From assembly GCA_021738625.1 (NCBI GenBank), contig JAIPBS010000010.1:26924-90923 (forward strand): a stretch of 64,000 nucleotides of DNA, given 5' to 3'. The stretch's first letter is position 1, and each line of letters begins with the position of its first letter. The position numbers and the translations under genes were made by a program. The notes beneath the pieces were generated by a model. The model was not told where the DNA came from. It did no database searches and saw only the letters and a program-made list of their open reading frames with translations. The stretch is from Bacteroidales bacterium. GTDB taxonomy: Bacteria; Bacteroidota; Bacteroidia; Bacteroidales; JAIOZK01. Below are positions 44,655 to 52,862 of this stretch, one piece after another.

Positions 44655-44853
44655 GGTTTTATATTTTTGATTACAGATTTCATATTGCAGTTTCCAGATC
44701 ACAACTGTGCGGTTAAACGCAACGGGATTCAACTTTACCGGACACGGATGATTCCAGATTCCAGATACTTGTTAACATCATGCTAAAGCATTCGTGTTAT
44801 AAAAGAACTAATATTATTCGTGCATTCGTGGCTTTCTTTTATATTCACAGCCA

Positions 44854-46392
44854 TCAGAATCCCACAAAAAGTACGTTCACCACATTGCCTTCTTTCAGGT
44901 AACCGAATGGTACGAGTCCGTTTTCTGTGCTCACGTTGATGGTGCTTTTGAAGTTTTCCGGATTATTTTCAAAGCCCCGTATGTTCCAGTCGCGGGCGAT
45001 GGTGCCATCGCCTGTTTTAACCAACAGGGTATAATACTTGCCGGCATAAATGCTTATCCCCACAGGAAAATACTGTTGATTTACCCAGGGCTGCACATCA
45101 TTGTTCACTTCGCCAAGCTCTTGCGGCGATTCGATTAGCTGCCAGGATGTAGCTTTGAAATCACAGAATACAAACAAAACATTCAGATCCCCCTGTTCCG
45201 TGAACGACATCCCCATCGGAAACCAACCATTGTTGAGATAGGTATTCATCCCATTCTGCAAGTTTGCTGCATCCCGGTAGGTTTGAATCTCCCAGTTGGT
45301 GATCCCGAGAACATTGCCATTGATAAAGAAAATATTGTCCGCCGGTTGGTCCCGGAAACCGATCCCAACCGGTGTATGATCACTTTGAATGATGTTGTTG
45401 ACGGTTTCTGTTTGAGACCTTATATTCGGTTGCAGGTATTTTATGCCCCATCCCTTTCCTGTAAGATCGAAGGTTGTGGAAGGTACCGGTTCCGCACTCA
45501 TGTTCACGATGAATGGCCCGAGGTTCAGGTCGACCAGTTGTTCGTAATCCGATTCGTTCAGCAGCGAAATGAAAAGTACATTTTCCCCCTCATTAAATCG
45601 TGATGAAGTGATGTTGGCTTCAAATCTCCCGGAAGGAGGAAGGCTTTCCAGGATTGGGGTCTTCTGGCCGTTCAACACATAGGAAAATGAATAGGAAACA
45701 CCGGCTTTGCCGTAATTCTGATAGTTTTTCATGTATCCGCTGATCCCGAGGTTCTGGCCATCCGCTAAATCGATCCTTTCATTTCCTTTAGAAACCTGAC
45801 TTTCGCCGATTTTCAGGCTGACATATTCCCCGATCCCGAACATTTCCCAGTCCACATAAAATTCGCCTACTTCATCATTCGATAAGAATAGCGCACAATT
45901 ACAAGCATCGATCTGATTTTCTATGCATTCCTTTTCTGCATAAAGTAAGTTTCTGTCTTTCATTACGGGCAGCGCATCGGAATAGCGATGCGCAGCATTG
46001 AGCTCATTGATCGACTTTCGCTTTTCCAAAATCTTCTTTTCCAGTTCATGTTTCTTTTGTTCAAGCGGAGCCAGATATTCCTCACATGCTTTTTGTGAGC
46101 TGAAGGAGGGCGTTGGAAATGTTTGGCTGCAAAGCGGCAGCTTGTTACATTTTTCATATTCCTGATCGCGCAGCTTTTGATAATGAACGGCCTGCTCACG
46201 ATATAACTTCGACATCTGCGGATCCCGGTTTTCCTTCTTCAATTCAAGCTGGAAGTAATGATTGTATTGCATAGACTTAACATTCAGCTCAACCGCTTTC
46301 CGGTTGAAGCAGCGGTAGCGGTTTTGCTGGGCGTAGATTGCTGCAGAAGCAATTAATACGGCGGTTAACAGAAGTGTCTTTTTGGGGTTCAT
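44854..46392 (-). CDS. exported protein with coiled coil and G-x-P-x-G repeats
   Basis: 512 residues. Signal peptide MNPKKTLLLTAVLIASAAIYAQ; a Cys-containing helical, coiled-coil-rich region (about 25-165, e.g. YLAPLEQKKHELEKKILEKR); a beta domain (about 175-300); and C-terminal repeats (about 310-512) with SDHTPVGIGFRD, NGWFPMGMSFTE, QQYFPVGISIYAG and NGLVPFGYLKEGNVVNVLF. The repeats match those of the 42936 protein, to the last residues. No known function. Its upstream region carries an 11-bp tandem array instead of a recognisable promoter. Confidence 0.8.
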   Translation of the reverse strand: MNPKKTLLLTAVLIASAAIYAQQNRYRCFNRKAVELNVKSMQYNHYFQLELKKENRDPQMSKLYREQAVHYQKLRDQEYEKCNKLPLCSQTFPTPSFSSQKACEEYLAPLEQKKHELEKKILEKRKSINELNAAHRYSDALPVMKDRNLLYAEKECIENQIDACNCALFLSNDEVGEFYVDWEMFGIGEYVSLKIGESQVSKGNERIDLADGQNLGISGYMKNYQNYGKAGVSYSFSYVLNGQKTPILESLPPSGRFEANITSSRFNEGENVLFISLLNESDYEQLVDLNLGPFIVNMSAEPVPSTTFDLTGKGWGIKYLQPNIRSQTETVNNIIQSDHTPVGIGFRDQPADNIFFINGNVLGITNWEIQTYRDAANLQNGMNTYLNNGWFPMGMSFTEQGDLNVLFVFCDFKATSWQLIESPQELGEVNNDVQPWVNQQYFPVGISIYAGKYYTLLVKTGDGTIARDWNIRGFENNPENFKSTINVSTENGLVPFGYLKEGNVVNVLFVGF

Positions 46393-46410
46393 ATGCTTAA
46401 ATTTTTGATG

Positions 46411-46476
46411 GTCATTCGATGGTCATTCAGTTGTCACTCGATTGAAATTCAATAGTCATTCAATTGTCATTCGATG
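46411..46476. repeat. 11-bp tandem array, six units
   Basis: GTCATTCGATG, GTCATTCAGTT, GTCACTCGATT, GAAATTCAATA, GTCATTCAATT, GTCATTCGATG run without gaps, 18 bases upstream of the ATG of the 44854 gene. The period is close to one helical turn. Confidence 0.9.
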
Positions 46477-46498
46477 GCTGCTTATTGCACCAAAGAAA

Positions 46499-46524
46499 GC
46501 TGGCGCGGATTTGTAATCCGGGCC
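46499..46524. repeat. dispersed repeat, diverged inverted copy
   Basis: GCTGGCGCGGATTTGTAATC followed by CGGGCC is the reverse complement, with small differences, of the 27-mer at 46611-46637. Confidence 0.75.
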
Positions 46525-46610
46525 TTTGTTCAAGTTTTTCAGTTCTCACAAAAATAAATAACTGTGTATCCCAACGGTTCAGGCAAATTGCTCTTGAACT
46601 GATGTATATG

Positions 46611-46637
46611 GGCACGGATTGCAAATCCGCGCCAGCC
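46611..46637. repeat. 27-bp dispersed repeat, copy B
   Basis: GGCACGGATTGCAAATCC followed by GCGCCAGCC, identical to 10770-10796. It faces the inverted copy at 46499-46524 across 86 bases. Confidence 0.85.
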
Positions 46638-46669
46638 AGGTAATCCAGCATCAAGTATCCTTCTCCCTG

Positions 46670-47656
46670 CTAATATCCACCAAATCCTTTGGGCGTTGAC
46701 AGGGACAGGTAAAAACAGCCTTCCACATCATGCCCATTGGTGTTGGCTGTAAAATGGCCCTTGATCAATCCGTCTTCCCGGTATTCGGTTACAGTGAGCC
46801 GGCCGCTTCCCGAATAGTTGTCGTTGCCGACACTCTTGCCGTCGCCTATAATAAATCGCGGATCGCCGCCTGTAGCAGCTTCGTGAGAAAAAGTGCGGGT
46901 GCCCCTGTTGTTATACAGGTATAGCTCAAGGGCATTTGTGCCGCTTTTATCCAATCCCCTGATCACAACATTTCCATTCACTTTGATGGGGTAGGAGCCG
47001 CTTTCTTCAAAATAAAAAGTACCGTTCAGTGTCGGGCCGGATATGCTGAAGTAGTTTTTTCCGGTACTACTACCGGAAGTGCTTCCTTGCAGGCCGCTTA
47101 ATCCGGTTGCAATTCCTGTTTCTTCTTTCTGCGGTTCCTCTGTGAATTCGGGTGCCGATAATAAAGTGAATGTATTTAACACCTTGTCAACTTCCTGAGC
47201 AAGTTGCTCGAATTGCTGCAAGGGTACAATGGCAAAGTTCAGGTAGTCTTCGTCCCCGGGAACGGTTGAAAAGGTAACGATGGCCATTTCAATTCCATCA
47301 AAAATGTTCTTATAAACCCCCATCACACCGGGAATGCCGTTCAGGGTTTCGTCTGTTTTGCTCAACCGGCTGGCGCCCTGGTTCAGCAGGTTTTCATCGA
47401 ATACCTCGGCCAGTATGGATGAATTTACACCGGCGTCCGCTGCAAAACATCTGATCTGTATGGCCATGTTCCCTTCGGGGTTAGAAAAATCGTGCACTTT
47501 ATCTATGCCCTCGAAATAAGTTTGTTTTGACCAGTTGTCAGGAACATTGATCTTGAAGTTAAACTCATTGTCGATCTGCCATCCTGCAAGAGCTAATTTA
47601 GTGACCAACAAAAAGGCTATTGACAGAAAAATGATGGTTTGTTTTTTTTGATACAT
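46670..47656 (-). CDS. paralogous exported protein P1: shared N-domain plus unique beta module
   Basis: 328 residues. Signal peptide (to about 25, LALAGW). Residues about 25-170 form the domain shared with 47812, 49306 and 50560: FNFKINVPDNW, DKVHDFSNPEGNMAIQIRCF, LNGIPGVMGVY, ending VDKVLNTFTLL. The pattern resembles the PsbP/DcrB (Mog1-like) fold, which is an inference. A linker rich in Gly/Ser/Thr is followed by a beta-rich C-terminus (about 200-328: YFSISGPTLNGTFYFEESG, GHFTANTNGHDVEGCFYLSL) not seen in the other three. No enzyme motif. Part of the LytTR-linked cluster. Confidence 0.8.
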   Translation of the reverse strand: MYQKKQTIIFLSIAFLLVTKLALAGWQIDNEFNFKINVPDNWSKQTYFEGIDKVHDFSNPEGNMAIQIRCFAADAGVNSSILAEVFDENLLNQGASRLSKTDETLNGIPGVMGVYKNIFDGIEMAIVTFSTVPGDEDYLNFAIVPLQQFEQLAQEVDKVLNTFTLLSAPEFTEEPQKEETGIATGLSGLQGSTSGSSTGKNYFSISGPTLNGTFYFEESGSYPIKVNGNVVIRGLDKSGTNALELYLYNNRGTRTFSHEAATGGDPRFIIGDGKSVGNDNYSGSGRLTVTEYREDGLIKGHFTANTNGHDVEGCFYLSLSTPKGFGGY

Positions 47657-47723
47657 GGTTTTAGAGATTGAATGAATGAATGTATGATTGTATGGATGAA
47701 TGGATGTATGATTGATGGGTTGT

Positions 47724-47779
47724 TTAATTGTTTTATTGCTTTATTGTCTCATTATCTCATTGTCCCATTGTTTTATCGT
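47724..47779. repeat. 8-bp tandem array, seven units
   Basis: TTAATTGT, TTTATTGC, TTTATTGT, CTCATTAT, CTCATTGT, CCCATTGT, TTTATCGT run in register between P1 and P2. They are preceded by GTATGATTG/GGATG-type sequence (47668-47720). Confidence 0.85.
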
Positions 47780-47811
47780 AAAAAATCAACTTATGACTTC
47801 TAACTTCCAAA

Positions 47812-49086
47812 TCAATCCCTAATGCACCGTACCGAATAATAATAGGACTTATCAATCTGGATCCTTTGCGGGCTGTCCGAATGTTCAACAAATAATCTAT
47901 TGAAAGCCAAGTTGCTCCATGTTTTGTTCCATGATGAAGTCCAGAAGAAAGCGTTCCGACCTTCACCAAAGAAAGTGCCGTTGTCATTCATTCTGCCGGC
48001 CGGTAAAACTGCAAAACCATATACATCATCCCCCTGTAAACCCGGTTCATGGCTGTAACGGTTCGGTTTCCAGCCTGTTTTGGATTTCAGTTTCCTGGCA
48101 GCGTCTTTGCCCCGGCTAACATTTTCCTGTTCCCATATGGGATCATCAACGGATAATTCACTATCTGCATATCCTTCCAAAATTCTCCAGTCCATATCCG
48201 TCGGGATGTGCCAGCCGGGTGGGCAGATTCCCTGAGATTCTTCGGCCTGGGCATACATCATCATTTCCGACCATTTATACAGTCCGCCATATTTGCTGCA
48301 ATTGGTTTCAAGATTATTCAGGCAATGTTTCTCAACAATGTTGTTATCAGTTTGATAGCTTCCGGAAAGAAGCATTGTTCCCACATTCAGGTTCTCAGAA
48401 AACCAGCACTGATCGCCAACGGATATGATGCGGTATTTTTGTCCCTTATAATCCACATACTTCCTTCCTGCACAGGGTCCTGCGTATTCATTTCCGAATT
48501 CGGCAGGTTTCGTTTCAGACTTGTTGGCTATTGCATCCTGAACATTGCCTTGTAAAGGTTGAATGGCAACAGGTGTGTCTTTAGCTTTTAAAAGGCTGAA
48601 GCTGTTGAGAACGGCGTCGGCTTCGTTAATTTTGTTCTCAAATTCCAGTAGTGGGATAACGGTAAATAGCAGGTAGCCGGTTTGATTGGTCACAATACTG
48701 AAGGTAACAATCGCAACTTCAAGGCCATCATAGCTGTTTGAGTACACGCCCATCACACCGGGTATTCCGTTCAGTTCGTCCTTTGAGTAGCTATGTTGTT
48801 TCGCTCCCTGAGCCTGCATTTCGTTGTCCATCAGTTTTGCCACATCACTGGAGGATATATCCGCTCCTGCAGCAAAACAACGCAATTGTATGGCGATGTT
48901 TTCATCCGGGCTTAACAAGTCAAGTACTTTGTCGGCGCCGTCAGTAAAAGATTTAACAGACCAATCCGGTGGAAAACCCAGGCTGAATTGATATTGGTTG
49001 TCCGTATAGTTTTTCAACTGGCCGGAAGCTGACAAATATGCGATCAAAAAAACCAAAAGAAATGCAAATTGTTTAGCAGTTTTCAT
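47812..49086 (-). CDS. paralogous exported protein P2: shared N-domain plus FISUMP domain
   Basis: 424 residues. Signal peptide (to about 22, YLSASGQ). The shared N-domain spans about 25-170 (FSLGFPPDWSVKSF, DKVLDLLSPDENIAIQLRCF, LNGIPGVMGVYSNSYDG). Residues about 205-424 are a Fibrobacter succinogenes major paralogous (FISUMP) domain: YKGQKYRIISVGDQCWFSEN, GGLYKWSEMM, GICPPGWHIPTDMDW, FFWTSSW and YYYSVRCIRD. FISUMP domains are found on exported proteins of Fibrobacter and Bacteroidota and are of unknown function, possibly binding or adhesion. The joining of this domain to the shared N-domain is unusual. Confidence 0.88.
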   Translation of the reverse strand: MKTAKQFAFLLVFLIAYLSASGQLKNYTDNQYQFSLGFPPDWSVKSFTDGADKVLDLLSPDENIAIQLRCFAAGADISSSDVAKLMDNEMQAQGAKQHSYSKDELNGIPGVMGVYSNSYDGLEVAIVTFSIVTNQTGYLLFTVIPLLEFENKINEADAVLNSFSLLKAKDTPVAIQPLQGNVQDAIANKSETKPAEFGNEYAGPCAGRKYVDYKGQKYRIISVGDQCWFSENLNVGTMLLSGSYQTDNNIVEKHCLNNLETNCSKYGGLYKWSEMMMYAQAEESQGICPPGWHIPTDMDWRILEGYADSELSVDDPIWEQENVSRGKDAARKLKSKTGWKPNRYSHEPGLQGDDVYGFAVLPAGRMNDNGTFFGEGRNAFFWTSSWNKTWSNLAFNRLFVEHSDSPQRIQIDKSYYYSVRCIRD

Positions 49087-49111
49087 GTTTTAAATTTTTA
49101 TGCCGGAGATT

Positions 49112-49155
49112 GAATGAATGATTGTATGGATGTATGATTGCATGAATGTATGGAT
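49112..49155. repeat. degenerate 12-bp repeats (ATGATTGTATGG type)
   Basis: ATGATTGTATGG, ATGTATGATTGC, ATGAATGTATGG, ATGATTC follow one another in the spacer upstream of P2. The same words occur at 13439, 22212, 34080, 42910 and 47668. Confidence 0.7.
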
Positions 49156-49215
49156 GATTCATTGTTTCATTGTTATTGTCAAACTCTATCTTCCAACTTC
49201 TGGATTCATGCCAAT

Positions 49216-49250
49216 CGGTTTGCGCTGCCGTTGAAAGCAGCGCGAAACCG
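49216..49250. repeat. hairpin between P3 and P2 genes
   Basis: CGGTTTGCGCTGC and GCAGCGCGAAACCG form a 13-bp stem with one bulge and an 8-base loop. ATTCATG flanks it on both sides. No T-tract follows on the coding strand, so it may be a processing or stabilising hairpin rather than a terminator. Confidence 0.6.
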
Positions 49251-49305
49251 AATTCATGGAACAAAACATTGGTCTATTGTGATTCATTGTTCCGGGGGCA
49301 TTTAA

Positions 49306-50523
49306 CTACTTTCTAAATGTGAATTTGACACCATCGTCAGATACACGGATTAATTCATTGCCATTGATGGTATAAGTGTCAGAGATTCGACCACCCTGAT
49401 GGGTGTTGATGAGCTGGTTGCCATTCACCTTCCATGTGCCGTCGGTGCCGCCGACATAACTGCCCGAATTTTTCGGGTTGTATTTCTCGCTGTATGTGCC
49501 GTTGCTGTTGATTTGGATATAATGATAGTTCACCAGCGATTTCCCATCGGAACGGCTGACAAAATTATATTTTCCTGTTACATCATCAGATCCCGATCCG
49601 CCCACCGAGGTTCCGCCCAGCAGACCGCCCATGTTTTTATCGGTTTTTTCCACTACCGTGAAGTTTTTTGATTTTACAAGATTACCGTCCATGTATAACT
49701 CCAGACTGTAATTGCCTTCCGGCCAGCCGTCGTCGGGTATGGACAGCGAGGTGTTGGAACTACCGCCCTTTTGGTTGGGAAAGTCATAATAAACCCTGTC
49801 GATGAGCACATTGCCGTCTGCAAATATCCAGCGGGCTTCAAGTGATTTTCCATAGCCGTTTCCGGTCCAGTCAAAAACGGCATAAAACACGGGTGTATCG
49901 GTATTGAATTCAGTGGTGATATCCGAAAGGTTTGTTTTGCCGCTTAGCGTTTTACCCAGGATGATATTGCCGATGGTCAGTTGTTGTGTGGCAGGTTTGT
50001 CAATTCTGACCTGTGCAACGCTGTTGATGGTAAAAGTGTTCAGGATGGCGTCGATCTCGGCGCTTTTCTGGTCGAGCACATTGGAGGGCACAACGATCAG
50101 GAACATATAGCCGATGTTGTTTTGCACGGTCGAGAAAGTGATCAGCACCATATCCTGACCATCGAAATTGTTGGTGTAAACGCCCAGCTCGCCTTTGGTG
50201 CCGTTGATCTCGTCCTGCGAGCGGTTCACCTGGCTTGCTCCTTCTCCGGTGATGCCTTCATCCATCAGGTCTGAAATCACTTTTGCACTGACTCCATCGC
50301 CGGCTTCAAAAGCCCTGAGCTGAATGGCGATGTTCTGATCCGGACTGGTAAAGTCGTACACCTTATCGGTGCCTTCGGTGTAAATGTTTGATGTCCAGTT
50401 TGAGGGTACATCTATTTTGAATTTGAACCGGCTGTCGGTGTACCATTTGGCCTGTATTGTTCCTGATAATAAGATCAGTGCGATCAGGATGTTTAAAAAT
50501 AGTGATCTTTTTGCTTTCATCAT
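49306..50523 (-). CDS. paralogous exported protein P3: shared N-domain, Ig-like module and lipocalin-like tail
   Basis: 405 residues. Signal peptide (to about 25, SGTIQAKW). The shared N-domain spans about 25-165 (FKIDVPSNWTSNIY, DKVYDFTSPDQNIAIQLRAF, INGTKGELGVYTNNF). An Ig-like module follows at about 180-285, ending DGWPEGNYSLELYMDG, also present alone in the 51507 lipoprotein. The C-terminal part (about 310-405; GKYNFVSRSDGKSLVNY, GTWKVNGNQLINTH) has the up-and-down beta pattern of lipocalin-like DUF4488/DUF4923-type domains. No catalytic motif. It follows P4 by 36 bases in the same direction. Confidence 0.82.
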   Translation of the reverse strand: MMKAKRSLFLNILIALILLSGTIQAKWYTDSRFKFKIDVPSNWTSNIYTEGTDKVYDFTSPDQNIAIQLRAFEAGDGVSAKVISDLMDEGITGEGASQVNRSQDEINGTKGELGVYTNNFDGQDMVLITFSTVQNNIGYMFLIVVPSNVLDQKSAEIDAILNTFTINSVAQVRIDKPATQQLTIGNIILGKTLSGKTNLSDITTEFNTDTPVFYAVFDWTGNGYGKSLEARWIFADGNVLIDRVYYDFPNQKGGSSNTSLSIPDDGWPEGNYSLELYMDGNLVKSKNFTVVEKTDKNMGGLLGGTSVGGSGSDDVTGKYNFVSRSDGKSLVNYHYIQINSNGTYSEKYNPKNSGSYVGGTDGTWKVNGNQLINTHQGGRISDTYTINGNELIRVSDDGVKFTFRK

Positions 50524-50559
50524 TGTCGTTTTTCGCTTCTTAAATTTGATTGACTTCCT

Positions 50560-51510
50560 TTATTCTATTTTGTTGCAAGACACATTTATCCATCCCGTTG
50601 AAGATGTATGCACTTTCATGCTAACGGCGTCTTTCATGCCCACTCCTTGCGGGAAGGTTATTTCGATGATATATGATCCCTGGCTGTCGCTCCATTTGTG
50701 CTGCGCATCGATCCTGCACCAATTTTCATAATAAGGGCAATGCAGTCGTGTTTCCCATGTAGCCTCACCTTTAGGTAAGTAAAAATTTGGCCTGAAAATA
50801 TAATTGTCACCGGTCCAGCTGATATGGGTATCGTTCAGTCCGATCACCCCAAGAAACATTTTATTGCCGCAATCGTATTGTCCTTTTGGCCAGACGCCTT
50901 CCGGCCATTGCTTTCCGGGTGGTAGTGTTAAGCCAATCCGTTTGCTCTCATTCTCCGGTTCATGTGCCGCCGGTTGGTCAGGTTCCCTGGGTTGTTTTTC
51001 CCGGGTAACGACATCCGGTTCATTCAGCAGGGTGAATGTGTTGAGTATGGCGTCGGTTTCGTTCAGTTTCCGGTCGAAAACTTCTGTTGGGATCACCACC
51101 AGGAACAAATAGCCGATACCATTTTCGACAGCCGCAAAGGTTACCAGGGCAACTTCCTTGTTGTCGTAAGTGTTTCTGTAAACTCCCATTTTCCCCTGAA
51201 TACCGTTTAACTGTTCATCCAAAAGCTTGAGCCTACTTGCTCCTTGTGCCACGATGGCTTCGTCGAATACATCGGTGATCAGATCGGCGGTAAGGCCCTT
51301 TTCAGCCACAAATGCCCGCAACTGGATGGCCACATTTTCATCCGGGCTGGTGAAGTCATAAACTTTGTCCGTGCCTTCCATATACATATTGGAAGACCAG
51401 TTTGAGGGCACATCGATCTTGAAACGGAATTCATTATCGACATACCATTTTGCTTCCAGCTGCCCTGCCATCGCCAATGCAATGAGCAGGAATAATATCT
51501 TCATTCTCAT
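50560..51510 (-). CDS. paralogous exported protein P4: shared N-domain plus Cys-containing beta module
   Basis: 316 residues. Signal peptide (to about 20, GQLEAKW). The shared N-domain spans about 20-165 (FKIDVPSNWSSNMYMEG, DKVYDFTSPDENVAIQLRAF, LNGIQGKMGVYRNTYDN) and is closest to P3. A proline-rich linker (REPDQPAAHEPE) is followed by a unique module (about 195-316) with WPEGVWPKGQYDCGNKMF, four Cys in all and CPYYENWCRIDAQHKW. The Cys spacing suggests disulfides, consistent with export. The start overlaps the 51507 gene's stop by 4 bases (ATGA); the ATG two codons later (51504) is an alternative. Confidence 0.82.
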   Translation of the reverse strand: MRMKILFLLIALAMAGQLEAKWYVDNEFRFKIDVPSNWSSNMYMEGTDKVYDFTSPDENVAIQLRAFVAEKGLTADLITDVFDEAIVAQGASRLKLLDEQLNGIQGKMGVYRNTYDNKEVALVTFAAVENGIGYLFLVVIPTEVFDRKLNETDAILNTFTLLNEPDVVTREKQPREPDQPAAHEPENESKRIGLTLPPGKQWPEGVWPKGQYDCGNKMFLGVIGLNDTHISWTGDNYIFRPNFYLPKGEATWETRLHCPYYENWCRIDAQHKWSDSQGSYIIEITFPQGVGMKDAVSMKVHTSSTGWINVSCNKIE

Positions 51511-51929
51511 CGTATCTCGAAATTTTTAATTTCAGGTGATTTATCCTTTTCGCCAATCCGGATCTCAACGGCATATTTACCTCTTGGCCAGCCGTTATTG
51601 GGTCTGCTGAGGGTGCTGTTCAGGTCGAGGTTGCTGCCTTCATCCCCCGAATTCACAGTGACTTCATCGATAATGATCGGATTGTTTTCAAGGTACTTCC
51701 AGGTGAAAGTAACCATTGTGTTCGGTGGGGCGTTTTTCAGTTTGCAACTCGTGCTGATTTGATTTGCCGTTGTGCTTAAAACAGCATGATCACTGTTGCA
51801 GAGGTTGCCGTTCAGTTCATCGCAAACCTTTACATCAGCGATGTTTGCCGTGGTGAATTCCAGGTTGCATGAGGTCAGCATCAATCCTCCCAGGATCAGT
51901 GCCATTGAAATTTGTTGAAGTGTTTTCAT
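51507..51929 (-). CDS. lipoprotein consisting of the Ig-like module
   Basis: 140 residues with lipobox LMLTSC (C21). The mature part is one beta domain with two Cys and the ending NGWPRGKYAVEIRIGEKD, then EIKNFEIR. It is homologous to the middle module of P3 (DGWPEGNYSLELYMDG), so the same module exists both fused and alone. It is the first gene after the LytTR regulator and is translationally coupled to P4. Function unknown. Confidence 0.8.
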   Translation of the reverse strand: MKTLQQISMALILGGLMLTSCNLEFTTANIADVKVCDELNGNLCNSDHAVLSTTANQISTSCKLKNAPPNTMVTFTWKYLENNPIIIDEVTVNSGDEGSNLDLNSTLSRPNNGWPRGKYAVEIRIGEKDKSPEIKNFEIR

Positions 51930-51956
51930 TGTTTTACTTTGTGTTTTACTTTAGAT

Positions 51957-51981
51957 GAAAAAACTATCTGACAGTCTTTTC
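51957..51981. promoter_or_regulatory. 25-bp imperfect palindrome before the lipoprotein gene
   Basis: GAAAAAACTATCTGACAGTCTTTTC is nearly self-complementary (mismatches are mostly G/T pairs). It is 28 bases upstream of the lipoprotein start. It could be an operator for the LytTR regulator or a weak terminator after the regulator gene; sequence alone does not decide. Confidence 0.45.
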
Positions 51982-52092
51982 ATCGATTGATTTCAGGTAG
52001 TAAATATAGGATGGGAGCCGGCGCAATGGAAATATGACCGGCAGGTGAGCTCAAATGCTTATGATCTGTAAATCATGGTTTATTATCCGCGA

Positions 52093-52848
52093 TTAGATAA
52101 TTGCTTCCAGCGCCCTGAGAAAGCCTTCCTTTCGCCGGGTGGATACGGGAATTTTTTCCCCGTTCTTCAGCAAAACCCGTCCGCTGCCTCTTTTCTCATA
52201 GGTGTCGACATATTGTAAATTGACCAGATGTGATTGATGCACCCTGAAAAAGCCGAATGGTACAAGCATTTCCTCGAAGTCTTTAAGGGTTTTGGCCAAC
52301 ATGATCCTGCCTTTGTCTTTTGCATAAACGCTGGTGTAGTTTTCGCTGGCTTCACAGCGGATGATTCCGGAAACTTCAAGCACATACATGCTGTCCACCG
52401 TGTTAAGGATGATCTTCCTTTTCGGGGCCGGTTTGCTGAAATTCTCTATGGCCGTTTCATATTTCACTTTGAGTTGCTCTTCGTTTTCGACGGCCTCCCT
52501 GACTTTATCAAGCGCACGGTTCAGCTCATTTGGTTTAACAGGTTTCAGCAAATAATCGAGGGCGCTGAGCTTGATTGCTTTGAGTGCATATTCATTATAA
52601 GCTGTTACGAAGACCAACTTAAAGCTGTATTTCTTCAGTTTTGAGATCAGGTCGAAACCGGTCCCGTCGGGAAGGCGCACATCCAATAACACAAGATCCG
52701 GCTGATTGTTTTTAATGAGTTCAATTCCCTCCTCAAGATTTTTGGCCTGCCCGATGATCTCAACATCCTTTTCATAGAACTCGAGCATGTTCACCAATGC
52801 TTTTCTTGCATTTACTTCATCTTCTACGATTATGGTTTTTATAGCCAT
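52093..52848 (-). CDS. LytTR-family response regulator
   Basis: 251 residues. The receiver domain (1-120) is complete: acidic pocket E9/D10, phospho-acceptor D56 in LVLLDVRLPDG, Thr in VTAYNEY and K101 in YLLKPVKPNE. The LytTR DNA-binding domain (about 140-250) contains IIRCEASENYTSVYAKD, FFRVHQSHLVNLQYVD and RVLLKNGEKIPVSTRRKEGF. It follows its cognate sensor by 14 bases. Its likely targets are the exported proteins directly downstream, by gene order. Confidence 0.95.
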   Translation of the reverse strand: MAIKTIIVEDEVNARKALVNMLEFYEKDVEIIGQAKNLEEGIELIKNNQPDLVLLDVRLPDGTGFDLISKLKKYSFKLVFVTAYNEYALKAIKLSALDYLLKPVKPNELNRALDKVREAVENEEQLKVKYETAIENFSKPAPKRKIILNTVDSMYVLEVSGIIRCEASENYTSVYAKDKGRIMLAKTLKDFEEMLVPFGFFRVHQSHLVNLQYVDTYEKRGSGRVLLKNGEKIPVSTRRKEGFLRALEAII

Positions 52849-52862
52849 GGTAAATGAATTTA

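Noticed and set aside
49112..49155. Possible CRISPR array from repeated words
   Set aside because: Units are 12 bp and contiguous with no spacers, and there are no cas genes.
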